In this document: positions 26,700-35,424 of the stretch, in pieces
Layout: each line of letters opens with the position of its first letter
Position numbering within the stretch: the first letter of the stretch is position 1
Origin: Bradyrhizobium diazoefficiens
GTDB lineage: Bacteria; Pseudomonadota; Alphaproteobacteria; Rhizobiales; Xanthobacteraceae
Direction: 5' to 3'
Assembly (NCBI RefSeq): GCF_016616235.1
Contig: NZ_CP067100.1
Coordinates: 3,221,001-3,285,000 of the forward strand
DNA: 64,000 nt
Position numbers and translations under genes: made by a program
Notes under the pieces: generated by a model
What the model was told of the DNA's origin: nothing
Database searches by the model: none
What the model saw: the letters and a program-made list of their open reading frames with translations, nothing else

Positions 26700-27014
26700 T
26701 TAGGCCGCCTTCTTCTTGGACTCGGTGATCTCGAGAACGCCCATCACGTCGCTCTCCTTCATGATCAGCAGGTCCTGGCCGTCGATCTTGACCTCGGTGC
26801 CGGACCACTTGCCGAACAGCACGCGGTCGCCGACCTTCAGGTCGATCGGGATCAGCTTGCCGGCTTCGTCGCGGCCGCCGGGGCCGATGGCGACGACTTC
26901 GCCCTGGGACGGCTTTTCCTTGGCAGTGTCGGGAATGATGATGCCGCCAGCGGTCTTCTCTTCTGCGTCGATGCGCTTGACCACGACGCGGTCGTGAAGC
27001 GGACGGAATTTCAT
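26700..27014 (-). CDS. groES: Co-chaperonin GroES
   Basis: This 104-residue protein starts [15 protein letters not shown], has the mobile loop [18 protein letters not shown] and the roof-forming [13 protein letters not shown]. It caps GroEL as a heptamer. The ribosome site AGGAGG is ideal. It is the first gene of the operon. Its upstream region contains CIRCE. Confidence 0.98.
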   Translation of the reverse strand: MKFRPLHDRVVVKRIDAEEKTAGGIIIPDTAKEKPSQGEVVAIGPGGRDEAGKLIPIDLKVGDRVLFGKWSGTEVKIDGQDLLIMKESDVMGVLEITESKKKAA

Positions 27015-27058
27015 GCAGTCCTCCTAAATCTTTGCACGAGTTGAGGATTTTGAGATTA

Positions 27059-27085
27059 TTAGCAATCGTTGCCCGCGAGTGCTAG
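27059..27085 (-). promoter_or_regulatory. CIRCE element (HrcA operator)
   Basis: Two nine-base arms, TTAGCAATC and GAGTGCTAG, flank a nine-base spacer. This matches the CIRCE consensus TTAGCACTC-N9-GAGTGCTAA with mismatches at two positions in the left arm and at the last position of the right arm. It lies about 45 bases before groES, where HrcA would repress transcription. Confidence 0.88.
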
Positions 27086-27391
27086 CACAGGCGAGGCAGA
27101 AATAGGACAGGAATTTTGCGGGGGCAAGGGCTTCTAGCAGAAAAATCAGCACTCGACAGGGCGCTCTGCCAGATTCCCTTTACCATCGTTAACCAGCCCT
27201 CGCGGGCCCTATTAGCACGGAGTTGTATCTGCTGCTAACGCATTGAATTTCAACAGCTTGTTAAACTTTTGGGCTTGAGATGGATTGTCAGTTTGCGTCA
27301 CATTTCTCTCATGTGAGCGCATCGTTTCCGGGTGGCTCGTCGCGCGTACCCGAAGCCGCCCCTTGAATGCGCTCCTGCAAAGGAGGTTGGC
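27086..27391. other. Intergenic region between groES and usg
   Basis: No gene is supported here. Beyond CIRCE the stretch is comparatively AT-rich around 27220-27310 and should contain the divergent promoters of groESL and usg. The usg ribosome site AGGAGG lies at its right end. I found no repeat family in it. Confidence 0.5.
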
Positions 27392-27679
27392 ATGGGACTG
27401 CGGAGTGAGGCGGTTTCCGATGATTTCCGGAAACAGCTGTTGGGTTATGGGCTGACGACGGCGCAAATTCTCTACCGGATGCCGGATCACCCGTCGCTGC
27501 TCCAGACTTACGTCTGGCAGAACTACGACATGTTTCCGAAATTTCCGGCGCTGAAGGATTTCCTGGCGTTCTGGCAGCAGAAGCTCGACGGCCCGCTTCA
27601 CTCGGTGACGGTCGCGCATTGCAAGCTGATCAAGCCCGCCGAGCTGCGCGCCGTCGACGGCGTGTTCCGGCTGCATTGA
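27392..27679 (+). CDS. usg: Usg family protein
   Basis: This 95-residue protein follows a perfect AGGAGG ribosome site. It matches the small alphaproteobacterial Usg family: QLLGYGLTTAQILYRMPDHP, then LLQTYVWQNYDMFPKFPAL and FWQQKLDGPLHSVTVAH. The name comes from a gene near trp genes in other bacteria and the molecular function is unknown. No trp gene is visible here. It is a single gene followed by a family A palindrome. Confidence 0.88.
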   Translation: MGLRSEAVSDDFRKQLLGYGLTTAQILYRMPDHPSLLQTYVWQNYDMFPKFPALKDFLAFWQQKLDGPLHSVTVAHCKLIKPAELRAVDGVFRLH

Positions 27680-27696
27680 GGCGAGCACCGGTCTCG

Positions 27697-27797
27697 TCAG
27701 GTGGGCAAAGGCGTGCGCACTTCGCGCGCCGTGCCCACCATCTCTCCCCGATCTCGTCTCGCAGTCGTGGGCACGCTTGCGCTTTGCCCACCTTACG
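27697..27797. repeat. Palindromic element, family A, copy 2
   Basis: It shares the words GTGGGCAAAGGCG, GCGCCGTGCCCACCATCT and GTGGGCACGCTTGCGCTTTG with copies at 3365 and 43478, and ends CCCACCTTACG. The left end is less perfect than in the other copies. Confidence 0.83.
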
Positions 27798-27846
27798 ATA
27801 TCAATTTCCGTGCTAGCCTCCCTGCACAACAACAGGGAGGCGGCCC

Positions 27847-28386
27847 ATGGCCAAGAAAGCAAAATCGCGCAGCGCATCGCAAGCCGCGGTGAAGAAGCGG
27901 AGCGGCGCCAAGGCTGCTGCGCGATCCACGGCGCGCAAGGCGGTGAAGGCGAAAGCGCGTACCGCGCCTGCCAAATCATCGGCCAGGAAGCCCGCACGGC
28001 CCAGGCAGCGCATCGCCATCAGCCATCACCGCGAGGAAGATTTCAAGGCCGACGGCCTGCGCGCCTACGCCAAGTACCGCGATCTCGGCATCGCCGATGC
28101 GACCCATGGACTCGCGCAAGCGCATGTGATCCGGCTGCAAGGTCCCTGCGATCCGCAAGAAGTGTCAAAACTGCATTTCCACGACGTCGACTTCCAGATG
28201 GTCTATGTGCTCAAGGGCTGGGTGAAGACCTACATGGACGGGCAGGGCGAGACTCTGATGAAAGAAGGCAGCGCCTGGACCCAGCCGCCGAAAATCAAGC
28301 ACATGATCTTGGACTATTCGGACGATGTGGAGCTGCTGGAGGTGATCCTGCCGGCGGAGTTCAGGACGGTGGAGTTGAAGGCGTAG
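27847..28386 (+). CDS. Cupin domain protein with histone-like basic tail
   Basis: This 179-residue protein has two parts. Residues 1-60 are almost only Lys, Ala, Arg and Ser (KKAKSRSASQAAVKKRSGAK, then AKSSARKPARPRQR), like the tails of histone H1-type bacterial proteins. Residues 75-175 form a single cupin barrel with KLHFHDVDFQMVYVLKGW (metal-binding His and Glu/Asp positions) and WTQPPKIKHMILDYSD. The tail suggests nucleic-acid or membrane-surface binding, which is unusual for a cupin. A GGGAGG ribosome site supports the start, so the tail is real. Ligand is unknown. Confidence 0.82.
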   Translation: MAKKAKSRSASQAAVKKRSGAKAAARSTARKAVKAKARTAPAKSSARKPARPRQRIAISHHREEDFKADGLRAYAKYRDLGIADATHGLAQAHVIRLQGPCDPQEVSKLHFHDVDFQMVYVLKGWVKTYMDGQGETLMKEGSAWTQPPKIKHMILDYSDDVELLEVILPAEFRTVELKA

Positions 28387-28403
28387 GCGTTCGAGTCTCA
28401 CCG

Positions 28404-28486
28404 CCGTCATTGCGAGCGAACCGAAAGCAATCCAGACTGTTTCCGTGCAAAGATTCTGGATTGCTTCGCTCCGCTCGCAACGACGA
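28404..28486. repeat. Palindromic element, family D
   Basis: The arms CGTCATTGCGAGCGAACCGA and TCGCTCCGCTCGCAACGACG are inverted copies, with AAGCAATCCAGA and TCTGGATTGCTTC as an inner pair. This type (GTCATTGCGAGCGAA...CAATCCAG) is widely dispersed in alphaproteobacteria. It ends the cupin transcription unit. Confidence 0.8.
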
Positions 28487-28655
28487 GTCCTCGCAGCATC
28501 GTCGGCGTCGCAGACAGGGTCGTTAGAAAGCGACCAATCCGCGAAACCGGGCCGTTACCAGTCGGATGGTTTTGGCCGCCCGCAGGCCGGCCGCTAACCA
28601 GACGAAAATACTCCTCGCGTCAACTCAAGGCTGTGAACATGCGGGACATGCTTTC

Positions 28656-29858
28656 ATGGCGACCAACACTTTTGGCCGACGCGGCATCGCGGCGCCACCA
28701 CCAAGAGCATCGCTTCAGCCGGTCGCCGTGCCGGTCGCTCCCCGGCCCCTGTCCAGTGAGGAGACGCTCTTTGGCGACAACAAGCTTCTGGCCGACATCC
28801 CTTTCCTCACCATTGGCCTGATTTTCGGCCTGCTCCTGATCTTCGCCCTGCAACGCAGCCTGGCCATCGACATTGCGCCGGACGGCTCACTCGATGTCCG
28901 CTCGCTGATCGCTTATGGCGCGTCCGGCTACGATCTGGTTGTTGGAAGGAACGAATGGTGGCGGATCGGCCTTGCGCCGCTTCTGCATGGCAGCCAATCG
29001 CACCTCATAGGTAACGCCGTTGCGCTGTTCATCGTCGGCATCAGGCTGGAGAGCTTGATCGGCCGCGGCTGGTTCTCGCTGATCTTCGTTGCCAGTGCAG
29101 TGGCCGGAGAGGCCGGCTCGCTCCTCGGCAACGGCCCCGGCACGGTGGGCGTCGGCGCGTCCGGCGCCATTACCGGGCTGATCGCTGCCTTGTTCGTCGC
29201 GAGCTTCGAGCCCGAAGCGGACGCCGATCAAACCATATCGCGACTGAAGACGTCGCTGTTCTTCGGTGTTCCGGCATTGCTGCCGCTTGCCTTTGGCGCC
29301 TCCGGCAACATCAACTATTATGCCCATACAGGTGGCGCGCTGGCCGGCGGTGCGCTTGCCATCACGCCGTGGCTCGCCTTTTGGTCCTATGAGAGCCTGC
29401 CGCGGAGCGCCGGCGTGGCGCTGCTCGCAGGACTGGTCGGATCTCTGGTCTGTGCCGGCTTCGCCGTTGCTCATTATTCGTCCTACATGGCCGATGCCGT
29501 GCAGTATATTCGCGCGTCGGAAACGCCGGCGAATGCCGGCGAGATGACCAGCCGGTCTCTCGATCTCGTCACCCGCTATCCAAAAGACCCGCGGGCTCAT
29601 GTCTTCCGTGCGCTCTTCTTCCTGGAAAAAGCGAGCCTCGGCGCCGCCGAGACGGAAGCGCGAACCGCCATGTCGCTCGCGGCTTCGGATGTGGCGGGTG
29701 GGCCGGCGCGCACCGGGGCGCAGGGCTTGTTGGCGGTGTTGTTGTGGGCGCAGGGACGAAACAGCGAGGCGAAGGCCATGGCGGTCGAGCCGTGCCGTGC
29801 CAAGCTGCCTGAGGTGCGCCGGATCTTGCAGAAGCAGAAATTGTGCGGTTTGACCTGA
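28656..29858 (+). CDS. Rhomboid-family intramembrane serine protease
   Basis: This 400-residue protein has six or more membrane helices. The catalytic serine lies in GVGASGAITG, the histidine in INYYAHTGGALAGG, and the conserved HLIGNAVALF motif in helix 2. It should cut membrane proteins within the inner membrane. The first 45 residues are cytoplasmic and proline-rich. The last 130 residues, after a seventh helix, form a soluble helical region (LDLVTRYPKDPRAHVFRALFF) that looks TPR-like. The ATG at 28656 is chosen over a longer frame; no strong ribosome site is seen. Confidence 0.87.
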   Translation: MATNTFGRRGIAAPPPRASLQPVAVPVAPRPLSSEETLFGDNKLLADIPFLTIGLIFGLLLIFALQRSLAIDIAPDGSLDVRSLIAYGASGYDLVVGRNEWWRIGLAPLLHGSQSHLIGNAVALFIVGIRLESLIGRGWFSLIFVASAVAGEAGSLLGNGPGTVGVGASGAITGLIAALFVASFEPEADADQTISRLKTSLFFGVPALLPLAFGASGNINYYAHTGGALAGGALAITPWLAFWSYESLPRSAGVALLAGLVGSLVCAGFAVAHYSSYMADAVQYIRASETPANAGEMTSRSLDLVTRYPKDPRAHVFRALFFLEKASLGAAETEARTAMSLAASDVAGGPARTGAQGLLAVLLWAQGRNSEAKAMAVEPCRAKLPEVRRILQKQKLCGLT

Positions 29859-29865
29859 ATGAGCT

Positions 29866-29955
29866 CGTAGCCCGGACGGAGCGCAGCGAAATCCGGGGCC
29901 GCCGCTTGCGACGGAGATACTTTCCCGGATTGCGCTGCGCTCCGTCCGGGCTACG
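29866..29955. repeat. Palindromic element, family E (bidirectional terminator)
   Basis: CGTAGCCCGGACGGAGCGCA and its inverted partner TGCGCTCCGTCCGGGCTACG form a 20-base stem, with AAATCCGGGG and CCCGGATT continuing inside. The element fills the whole gap between the convergent rhomboid and CNT genes, so it most likely ends transcription from both sides. Confidence 0.85.
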
Positions 29956-29958
29956 GCA

Positions 29959-31209
29959 TCAAGCCAGCACCCCCACCATTGCCCCCATCAAACACGTCGT
30001 CAACGTCCCCGACACGATCGACTTCAGCCCGAGCGCGTTGATTTCCTCGCGCCGCTCCGGCGCCATGACGCCGAGACCGCCGATCATGATGCCGAGGCTG
30101 GCGAAATTGGCGAAGCCGCACATCGCGTAGAGCATGATCAGGCGCGAGCGCGGATCGAGCGCGTCGGGCGGCAGCTTTGAGAAATCGACATAGGCGATCA
30201 GCTCGTTGAGCACGGTTTTGGTGCCCATCAGGCTGCCCGCTGTGACAGCCTGGTCCCAGGGCAGTCCCATCAGCCAGCACACCGGCGCCATCACGAGGCC
30301 GAGCAGACGTTGCAACGAAATTGCGGCGCCGCCGATGTCAGGCAACAGGCCGAGCATGGCGTTGACGAGACAGACCAGCGCCACCAGCACCAGCAGCATC
30401 GCGACGATGTTGAGCAGCAGCTCGAGCCCCGCGGTGGTGCCCTTCACGATCGCGTCCATCGTGCTGGCAACCTCCATCTCGGGATCTTCGAGCGCGCCGC
30501 CGGTGCGCCTCTCACTTGTCTCGGGGACCATGATCAGGCTGACGAGGATGGCGGCCGGTGCGCCCAGCACGGAGGCAATGACGAAATGCGCGGCGGCGTC
30601 GGGGATCAGCGGCGCCAGCAGCGTCGCATAGAGCACCAGCACGGTGCCGGCGATGCCGGCCATGCCGCCGGTCATCACCAGAAACAATTCGCTGCGGGTC
30701 ATCTGCGCAAGGTAAGGCCGTACGAACAGCGGTGCCTCGACCATGCCGAGGAAGATGTTGGCGGCGGTCGACAGCCCGACGGCGCCGCCGACGCCGAGCG
30801 TGCGCTCGAGCAGCCAGGCCATGCCGCGCACGACCGGCGGCAGCACCCGCCAATAGAACAGCAGCGTCGTCAGCACACTCATGACCAGCACGATCGGCAG
30901 CGCCTGGAACGCCAGGATGAAATCGGCGCCCGGCACCTTGAGATCGAACGGCAGGGTGCCGCCGCCGACATAGCCGAACACGAAGGCGGAGCCGGCGCGG
31001 GAGGCCGCCGAAATCGCACCGACCGCATCGTTGATGGCGCCGAAAGCGTGCGCCACGACGGGCAGCTTCAACAGCACGAAGGCGGTGGCGAAGGTCACGA
31101 CGAGGCCGATCGCGGCCTGCCGCAGCGAGACCGTGCGGCGATTTTCGGCCAGCGCGAAGGCGAGCAGCAGCAATGCGAAAATGCCGAGTGTCGATTGCAG
31201 CCGCAGCAT
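29959..31209 (-). CDS. Concentrative nucleoside transporter (NupC/CNT)
   Basis: This 416-residue inner-membrane protein has ten or so helices and the CNT family features: FVFGYVGGG near residue 90, the gate region TAANIFLGMVEAPLFVRPYL, MTGGMAGIAGTVLVLY, and TVLNELIAYVDFSKLP near the C-terminus. CNT proteins import nucleosides with protons or sodium. The start at 31209 is chosen because the helix ILRLQSTLGIFALLLLAF-like segment begins there. The longer frame upstream lacks similarity. It is a single gene. Confidence 0.92.
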   Translation of the reverse strand: MLRLQSTLGIFALLLLAFALAENRRTVSLRQAAIGLVVTFATAFVLLKLPVVAHAFGAINDAVGAISAASRAGSAFVFGYVGGGTLPFDLKVPGADFILAFQALPIVLVMSVLTTLLFYWRVLPPVVRGMAWLLERTLGVGGAVGLSTAANIFLGMVEAPLFVRPYLAQMTRSELFLVMTGGMAGIAGTVLVLYATLLAPLIPDAAAHFVIASVLGAPAAILVSLIMVPETSERRTGGALEDPEMEVASTMDAIVKGTTAGLELLLNIVAMLLVLVALVCLVNAMLGLLPDIGGAAISLQRLLGLVMAPVCWLMGLPWDQAVTAGSLMGTKTVLNELIAYVDFSKLPPDALDPRSRLIMLYAMCGFANFASLGIMIGGLGVMAPERREEINALGLKSIVSGTLTTCLMGAMVGVLA

Positions 31210-31340
31210 GATGTCCCCAAACCCTCGATGATTATGGCCGCGGCTGCGTTGCAAACGCAATGCCGGATGGCAACCGGAGCCGCCCGCTGTTGACAAGCCC
31301 GTCCGCGTCAGCCACGCGGGGCAGTCAATGTCTGCCGCGG

Positions 31341-32612
31341 ATGGTCCAGAAGGTGAGCCAAAAGGCAAGTGAAGCGCTAGGCGAAGCGCAGCCGTTACAG
31401 GCCCGTCCGACGGCCCGCGAACTCCTCACCCACCGCGCCTTCCTGTTCTTCCTGCTGTCGCGCAGCCTGTCGCGCTTCTCCAGCCAGATCGCGGCGGTCG
31501 CGATCGGCTGGCAGATCTACGACCTCACCGGCTCGGCCTTCGACCTCGGCATGGTCGGCCTCGTGCAGTTCCTGCCGACGGCGCTCCTGGTGTTCGTCGC
31601 CGGCCACGCCGCCGACCGCTTCGAGCGCAAGCGTGTGGTCCAGCTCTGCCAGCCCGTGGAAGCGGCGACCGCGCTCTATCTCGCTGTGATCACTTATCTC
31701 GGCGCGGTCGGCGAGGTGCAGATCTTCGTGGCGACCTTCGTGCTCGGCATCGCCGGCGCCTTCGAGAGCCCGACCACCGCGGCGCTGCTGCCGCTGATCG
31801 CGCCGCAGGGCTCGCTCCAGCGCGCCACCGCCGTCTCCAGCGGCGCGGCGCAGGTCGCGACCATCACGGGCCCCGCGCTCGGCGGTTTTGCCTACGCGAT
31901 CGCGCCGCATCTGGCCTACGCCGTGATGGTGCTGTTCTGGATTTTTGGGATGATCCTGACCGGCTTCATCCGGCCGCGCCCGCAGGCGGTGCTCAACGAA
32001 GGGACGAACTCGGACAACATCTTCGCCGGCGTCCGCTTCATCCGCAGCAACCCGGCGATCCTCGGCACCATTTCGCTCGATCTGTTCGCGGTGCTGTTCG
32101 GCGGCGTCACCGCGCTGCTGCCGATCTATGCCCGCGACATCCTCCAGACCGGCCCGGTCGGGCTCGGCGTGCTGCGTGCGGCGCCCGCCGTCGGTGCGCT
32201 GCTGATGACCATGGTGCTGGCGCGCCACGCCATCTCGCGCCATGTCGGCCTGCGCATGTTCCAGGCCGTGATCGTGTTCGGCCTCGCCACCATCGTGTTC
32301 GCGCTGTCGTCCTGGATGTGGCTGTCGGTGCTCGCGCTCGCGGTGCTCGGCGCGGCCGACACGATCAGCGTCGTCATCCGCTTCTCGCTGGTGCAGCTCG
32401 CAACGCCCGACGAAATGCGCGGCCGCGTCGGCGCGGTCAACTTCCTGTTCATCAACGCCTCCAACCAGCTCGGCCAGTTCGAGAGCGGACTGACGGCGGC
32501 GCTGTTCGGCGCGATGCCGGCGGCCGTGCTCGGCGGTGTCTGCACCGTCGCGGTGGCGCTGCTCTGGATGAAGCTGTTCCCCAGCCTGCGCCAGGTGGAG
32601 AGTTTGGAGTAG
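31341..32612 (+). CDS. MFS transporter (MFS_3/EntS-like)
   Basis: This 423-residue protein has 12 membrane helices of the enterobactin-exporter-like branch of the major facilitator superfamily: FFLLSRSLSRFSSQIAAVAI in helix 1, then VAGHAADRFERKRVVQLCQ as the loop 2-3 motif, and a helix 7-8 region LLPIYARDILQTGPVGLG. Substrates of this branch include siderophores and drugs. The ATG at 31341 is preferred, though 31260 is possible; neither has a clear ribosome site. It is divergent from the CNT gene. Confidence 0.88.
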   Translation: MVQKVSQKASEALGEAQPLQARPTARELLTHRAFLFFLLSRSLSRFSSQIAAVAIGWQIYDLTGSAFDLGMVGLVQFLPTALLVFVAGHAADRFERKRVVQLCQPVEAATALYLAVITYLGAVGEVQIFVATFVLGIAGAFESPTTAALLPLIAPQGSLQRATAVSSGAAQVATITGPALGGFAYAIAPHLAYAVMVLFWIFGMILTGFIRPRPQAVLNEGTNSDNIFAGVRFIRSNPAILGTISLDLFAVLFGGVTALLPIYARDILQTGPVGLGVLRAAPAVGALLMTMVLARHAISRHVGLRMFQAVIVFGLATIVFALSSWMWLSVLALAVLGAADTISVVIRFSLVQLATPDEMRGRVGAVNFLFINASNQLGQFESGLTAALFGAMPAAVLGGVCTVAVALLWMKLFPSLRQVESLE

Positions 32613-32623
32613 GGCGCTTCTTC

Positions 32624-32793
32624 GCCTCTCCCCGCTTGGAGGGAGATGCCGGAATTCGCGCGTAGCGCGGATTCCGGGTGAGGGGGCTCTCCGCGAGTCC
32701 AATTCTCACCGTGATTGCGGAAGCAGCCCCTCATCCCAACGCTCTCAGCGCGAGCGAAGCTCGTCGCGCCCCGTAAGAACGGGGAGAGGGGGA
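32624..32793. repeat. Palindromic element, family B, copy 2
   Basis: The left arm GCCTCTCCCCGCTTGGAGGGA and the right arm GCCCCGTAAGAACGGGGAGA resemble copy 3 at 39761. The middle holds GGGTGAGGGGGCTCTC and CGCGAGTCCAATTCTCACC, shared almost exactly with that copy. It lies between the convergent MFS and SDR genes. Confidence 0.8.
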
Positions 32794-32801
32794 GGAAAGA
32801 T

Positions 32802-33560
32802 CTACCCCCGTCCGACGAACGGCATCTTCGTCGCCATCACCGTCATGGTCAGCACGTTGGCATCGAGCGGCAGGCCGGCCATGTAGGCGACCGCGTCGCC
32901 GACCGCTTTCGCATCCATGCGCGGCTCGTGCTTCGTGGTGCCGTCGGGCTGCAGCACGCCGGGGCCGTTGACCATGCGGTCGGTCATCGGTGTCGCGGCA
33001 TTGCCGATGTCGATCTGGCCGACCGCGATGTCGTACATGCGGCCGTCGAGATTGCTGGCCTTGGTCAGGCCGGTGATGGCGTGCTTGGTCGAGGTGTAGG
33101 CGGCAGAGAACGGCCGCGGCGCGTGCGCCGAGATCGAGCCGTTGTTGATGATGCGGCCGCCGCGCGGGCTCTGGTCCTTCATGATGCGGAAGGCGTGCTG
33201 GGTGCACAGGAACGGACCGGTGAGGTTGGTGTTCACCACGGCCTGCCACTGCTCGAGGCTGAGGTCCTCGAAGTTGACAGCGGGCGCGCCCATGCCGGCA
33301 TTGTTGAACAGCACGTCGAGCCGGCCATAGGTCGCCTTGACCTTGTCGAACAGCGCGGCGATGGAGTCCGGCTTAGTCATGTCGGCGGTGACGCACAGGC
33401 TCATGCCCGCAGGGCCGAGCTTGGCGGTCTCCTCGAGCATGTCGAGCCGGCGTCCGACCAGCACCACGGTGAAGCCGGTGTTCATCAGCGCCAGCGACGC
33501 GGCGCGACCGACGCCGGTGCCGGCGCCCGTCACCACTGCGATCTTTTTTGCTTCACTCAT
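32802..33560 (-). CDS. SDR family NAD(P)-dependent oxidoreductase
   Basis: This 252-residue classical short-chain dehydrogenase has the cofactor motif [17 protein letters not shown], the FNNAGMG loop and the catalytic serine region [11 protein letters not shown]. The active-site pair is [14 protein letters not shown] (YxxxK). The basic residues VGRRLDML after beta-2 favour NADP. The substrate is unknown. It lies 54 bases after the Anbu gene on the same strand, so it may be the last gene of that transcription unit. Confidence 0.9.
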   Translation of the reverse strand: MSEAKKIAVVTGAGTGVGRAASLALMNTGFTVVLVGRRLDMLEETAKLGPAGMSLCVTADMTKPDSIAALFDKVKATYGRLDVLFNNAGMGAPAVNFEDLSLEQWQAVVNTNLTGPFLCTQHAFRIMKDQSPRGGRIINNGSISAHAPRPFSAAYTSTKHAITGLTKASNLDGRMYDIAVGQIDIGNAATPMTDRMVNGPGVLQPDGTTKHEPRMDAKAVGDAVAYMAGLPLDANVLTMTVMATKMPFVGRG

Positions 33561-33614
33561 GGTTTCCTGCCTTTGCTCTTGTTGTCAGGTCTTGTGACGT
33601 CAGGTCTTTTGACG

Positions 33615-34373
33615 TCAGGTTTTGGGTTCTTTTTCGTTCTTGTAGGGCGGCCGCGGAATGTTCTGATGCGCAGCGCGCAGCGCCGCCGACCAGCGCGAGC
33701 GCAGATCGTGGAAATAGGGCTCGCCCGCTTCGATGCGATGGTTGAGATCGGCCTCGCAGGCGTCCGCGCGCACCACCAGCACGTCGATCGGTAGCCCAAC
33801 GCCGAGATTGGAGCGCATGGTCGAGTCCATCGAGATCAGGCCGGTCTTCAGCGCCTCGTAGAGCTCGACGTCGTAATGCATGGCGCGGTCGAGCACCGGC
33901 TTACCGTATTTGTGCTCGCCGATCTGCAGGTAAGGCGTGTCGGTGGTGCACTCGATGAAATTGCCGGCGGTGTAGATCATGAACAGGCGCATGCGGGAGC
34001 CCTTGATCTGACCGCCGAACAGGAAAGAGACGTCGAAGGAGACGTCCTCGGAGTTCAGCGCCGGTCCTTCGGTCGCGTGCACCGCGCGGATCGCCCGGCC
34101 GATGCGCTGGGCCGCCTGGAACATGGTCGGCGCGTTCATCAGCGTCTCGACCTCGCCGGTGTTGGGGTCTTCGAGGCCCTCGGTCAGGGTCGACAGCACC
34201 GACTGGCTGATGGCGAGGTTGCCGGCGCTCGCGATCGCCATGATGCGGTCGCCGGGATTTGAGAAGACGTGCAGCTTGCGGAAGGTCGAGACATTGTCGA
34301 GGCCGGCATTGGTGCGGGTATCGGCGATCATCACCAGACCGTCCCGAACCAGGATTCCGCAACAATAGGTCAT
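33615..34373 (-). CDS. Anbu-type proteasome-like peptidase
   Basis: This 252-residue protein belongs to the Anbu branch of proteasome beta-like Ntn hydrolases. Met-1 is followed directly by Thr (MTYCCGILVRDGLVMIADTR), so methionine removal would expose the catalytic N-terminal threonine without a propeptide. The family aspartate (ADTRTN) and lysine (FRKLHVF) are in place. Anbu subunits assemble into open-helical rings in the cytoplasm and true substrates are unknown. The upstream genes encode a transglutaminase, an alpha-E protein and a permuted ATP-grasp enzyme, the conserved partners of the family. Confidence 0.93.
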   Translation of the reverse strand: MTYCCGILVRDGLVMIADTRTNAGLDNVSTFRKLHVFSNPGDRIMAIASAGNLAISQSVLSTLTEGLEDPNTGEVETLMNAPTMFQAAQRIGRAIRAVHATEGPALNSEDVSFDVSFLFGGQIKGSRMRLFMIYTAGNFIECTTDTPYLQIGEHKYGKPVLDRAMHYDVELYEALKTGLISMDSTMRSNLGVGLPIDVLVVRADACEADLNHRIEAGEPYFHDLRSRWSAALRAAHQNIPRPPYKNEKEPKT

Positions 34374-34450
34374 TTCCAGTCCCCGAACGCGTTTGCGCGG
34401 AATTACTAGCCAATTTCAACGGCAGGTCCAACCCCAATTCCGGAGGAGGT

Positions 34451-34556
34451 CGTCATTCCGGGGCGCGCGCAGCGCGAAAGCCGAAATCCATTTATCTCTA
34501 GGTCTGTGGCCCGATGGATTCCGGGCTCGATGCTTCGCATCGCCCCGGAATGACCG
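34451..34556. repeat. Palindromic element, family C, copy 3
   Basis: CGTCATTCCGGGGCGCGCGC at the left and GCATCGCCCCGGAATGACC at the right are inverted copies, with GAAATCCAT and GATGGATTCC inside. It separates the Anbu and transglutaminase genes in the presumed operon. Confidence 0.85.
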
Positions 34557-34563
34557 GAAGGAG

Positions 34564-35412
34564 CTATCCCTGCCGCTGGGACTGCGACTGCGATTGGCCG
34601 CCGCGGCCGGCCTGGTCCACCTTGACCGCCACGTTGAGCGTCTCCGTGCCACCGCCGTAACGGGTGCCGCGCACAGGCGCTGCGCCGAGATAGTCGAGAC
34701 CGATCGCAACGCGAACATGGGCGTCGGTAGCGCAGATGCTGTTGGCGGGATCGAAACCGATCCAGCCAAGATCAGGCACGTAGGCCTCCGCCCAGGCATG
34801 GCCGGCATCCTGGTGCACGGTGCCGTCGGCGCGCAGGAAGTGACCGGAGACGAAGCGCGCCGGCACACCGGCGGTGCGGGCGCAGGCGATGAAGATATGC
34901 GCGTAGTCCTGACAGACGCCGCGCTTGAGCGTGAACGCTTCGGCCGCCGAGGTGCCGCTGTTGGTCGGATCCTCGTCGAAGGTCATGTGCTCGCTGATCT
35001 GCGTCATCAGCGTGTGCAGGAAGCCGAGCCTGTCGCTCTCGGCCTCGCTGCGCAGCTGGCGGGCCACCGCTGTCATTGCCGGGTTGACGGAGGTGAGATC
35101 TGTCGTGCGCAGGAACATGCCGGCCGGAAAACGCTCGTCGGTGCCGCGCAGCACGCCGCCGGTGTCGTGGGTCTCGATCAGGCCCTCGGCGCTGATCTTG
35201 ATGTCGCCGACGGGTCCGCAGGACAGCACGTGGGTGACGTTGCCGAACGCGTCCTCGTGCGTGTCGAGCCTGGTATCCGTGGAGACGTCGATCTGCCATT
35301 CCGCCACGTACTGCCCGTCATGGCTGCCCGGCGTCATGCGCAGGATCTGGATCACGCTGGTGGCCGGCGGCTCGTAGCGATAGGTCGTGGTGTGCTGGAT
35401 TCGCAGGCGCAT
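34564..35412 (-). CDS. Transglutaminase-like family protein
   Basis: This 282-residue protein has an N-terminal beta domain (RLRIQHTTTYRYEPPATSV) followed by a transglutaminase-like core. The catalytic triad is complete: cysteine in KRGVCQDYAH, histidine in QDAGHAWAEAYVP and aspartate in WIGFDPANS. Such proteins act as cysteine peptidases or amide-forming enzymes in the cytoplasm. No signal peptide is seen. In the conserved neighbourhood with alpha-E and permuted ATP-grasp proteins they are thought to process a peptide-like product. The start MRLRIQH is chosen at the family's usual beginning. Confidence 0.92.
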   Translation of the reverse strand: MRLRIQHTTTYRYEPPATSVIQILRMTPGSHDGQYVAEWQIDVSTDTRLDTHEDAFGNVTHVLSCGPVGDIKISAEGLIETHDTGGVLRGTDERFPAGMFLRTTDLTSVNPAMTAVARQLRSEAESDRLGFLHTLMTQISEHMTFDEDPTNSGTSAAEAFTLKRGVCQDYAHIFIACARTAGVPARFVSGHFLRADGTVHQDAGHAWAEAYVPDLGWIGFDPANSICATDAHVRVAIGLDYLGAAPVRGTRYGGGTETLNVAVKVDQAGRGGQSQSQSQRQG

Positions 35413-35424
35413 GGTTTTCAATTC

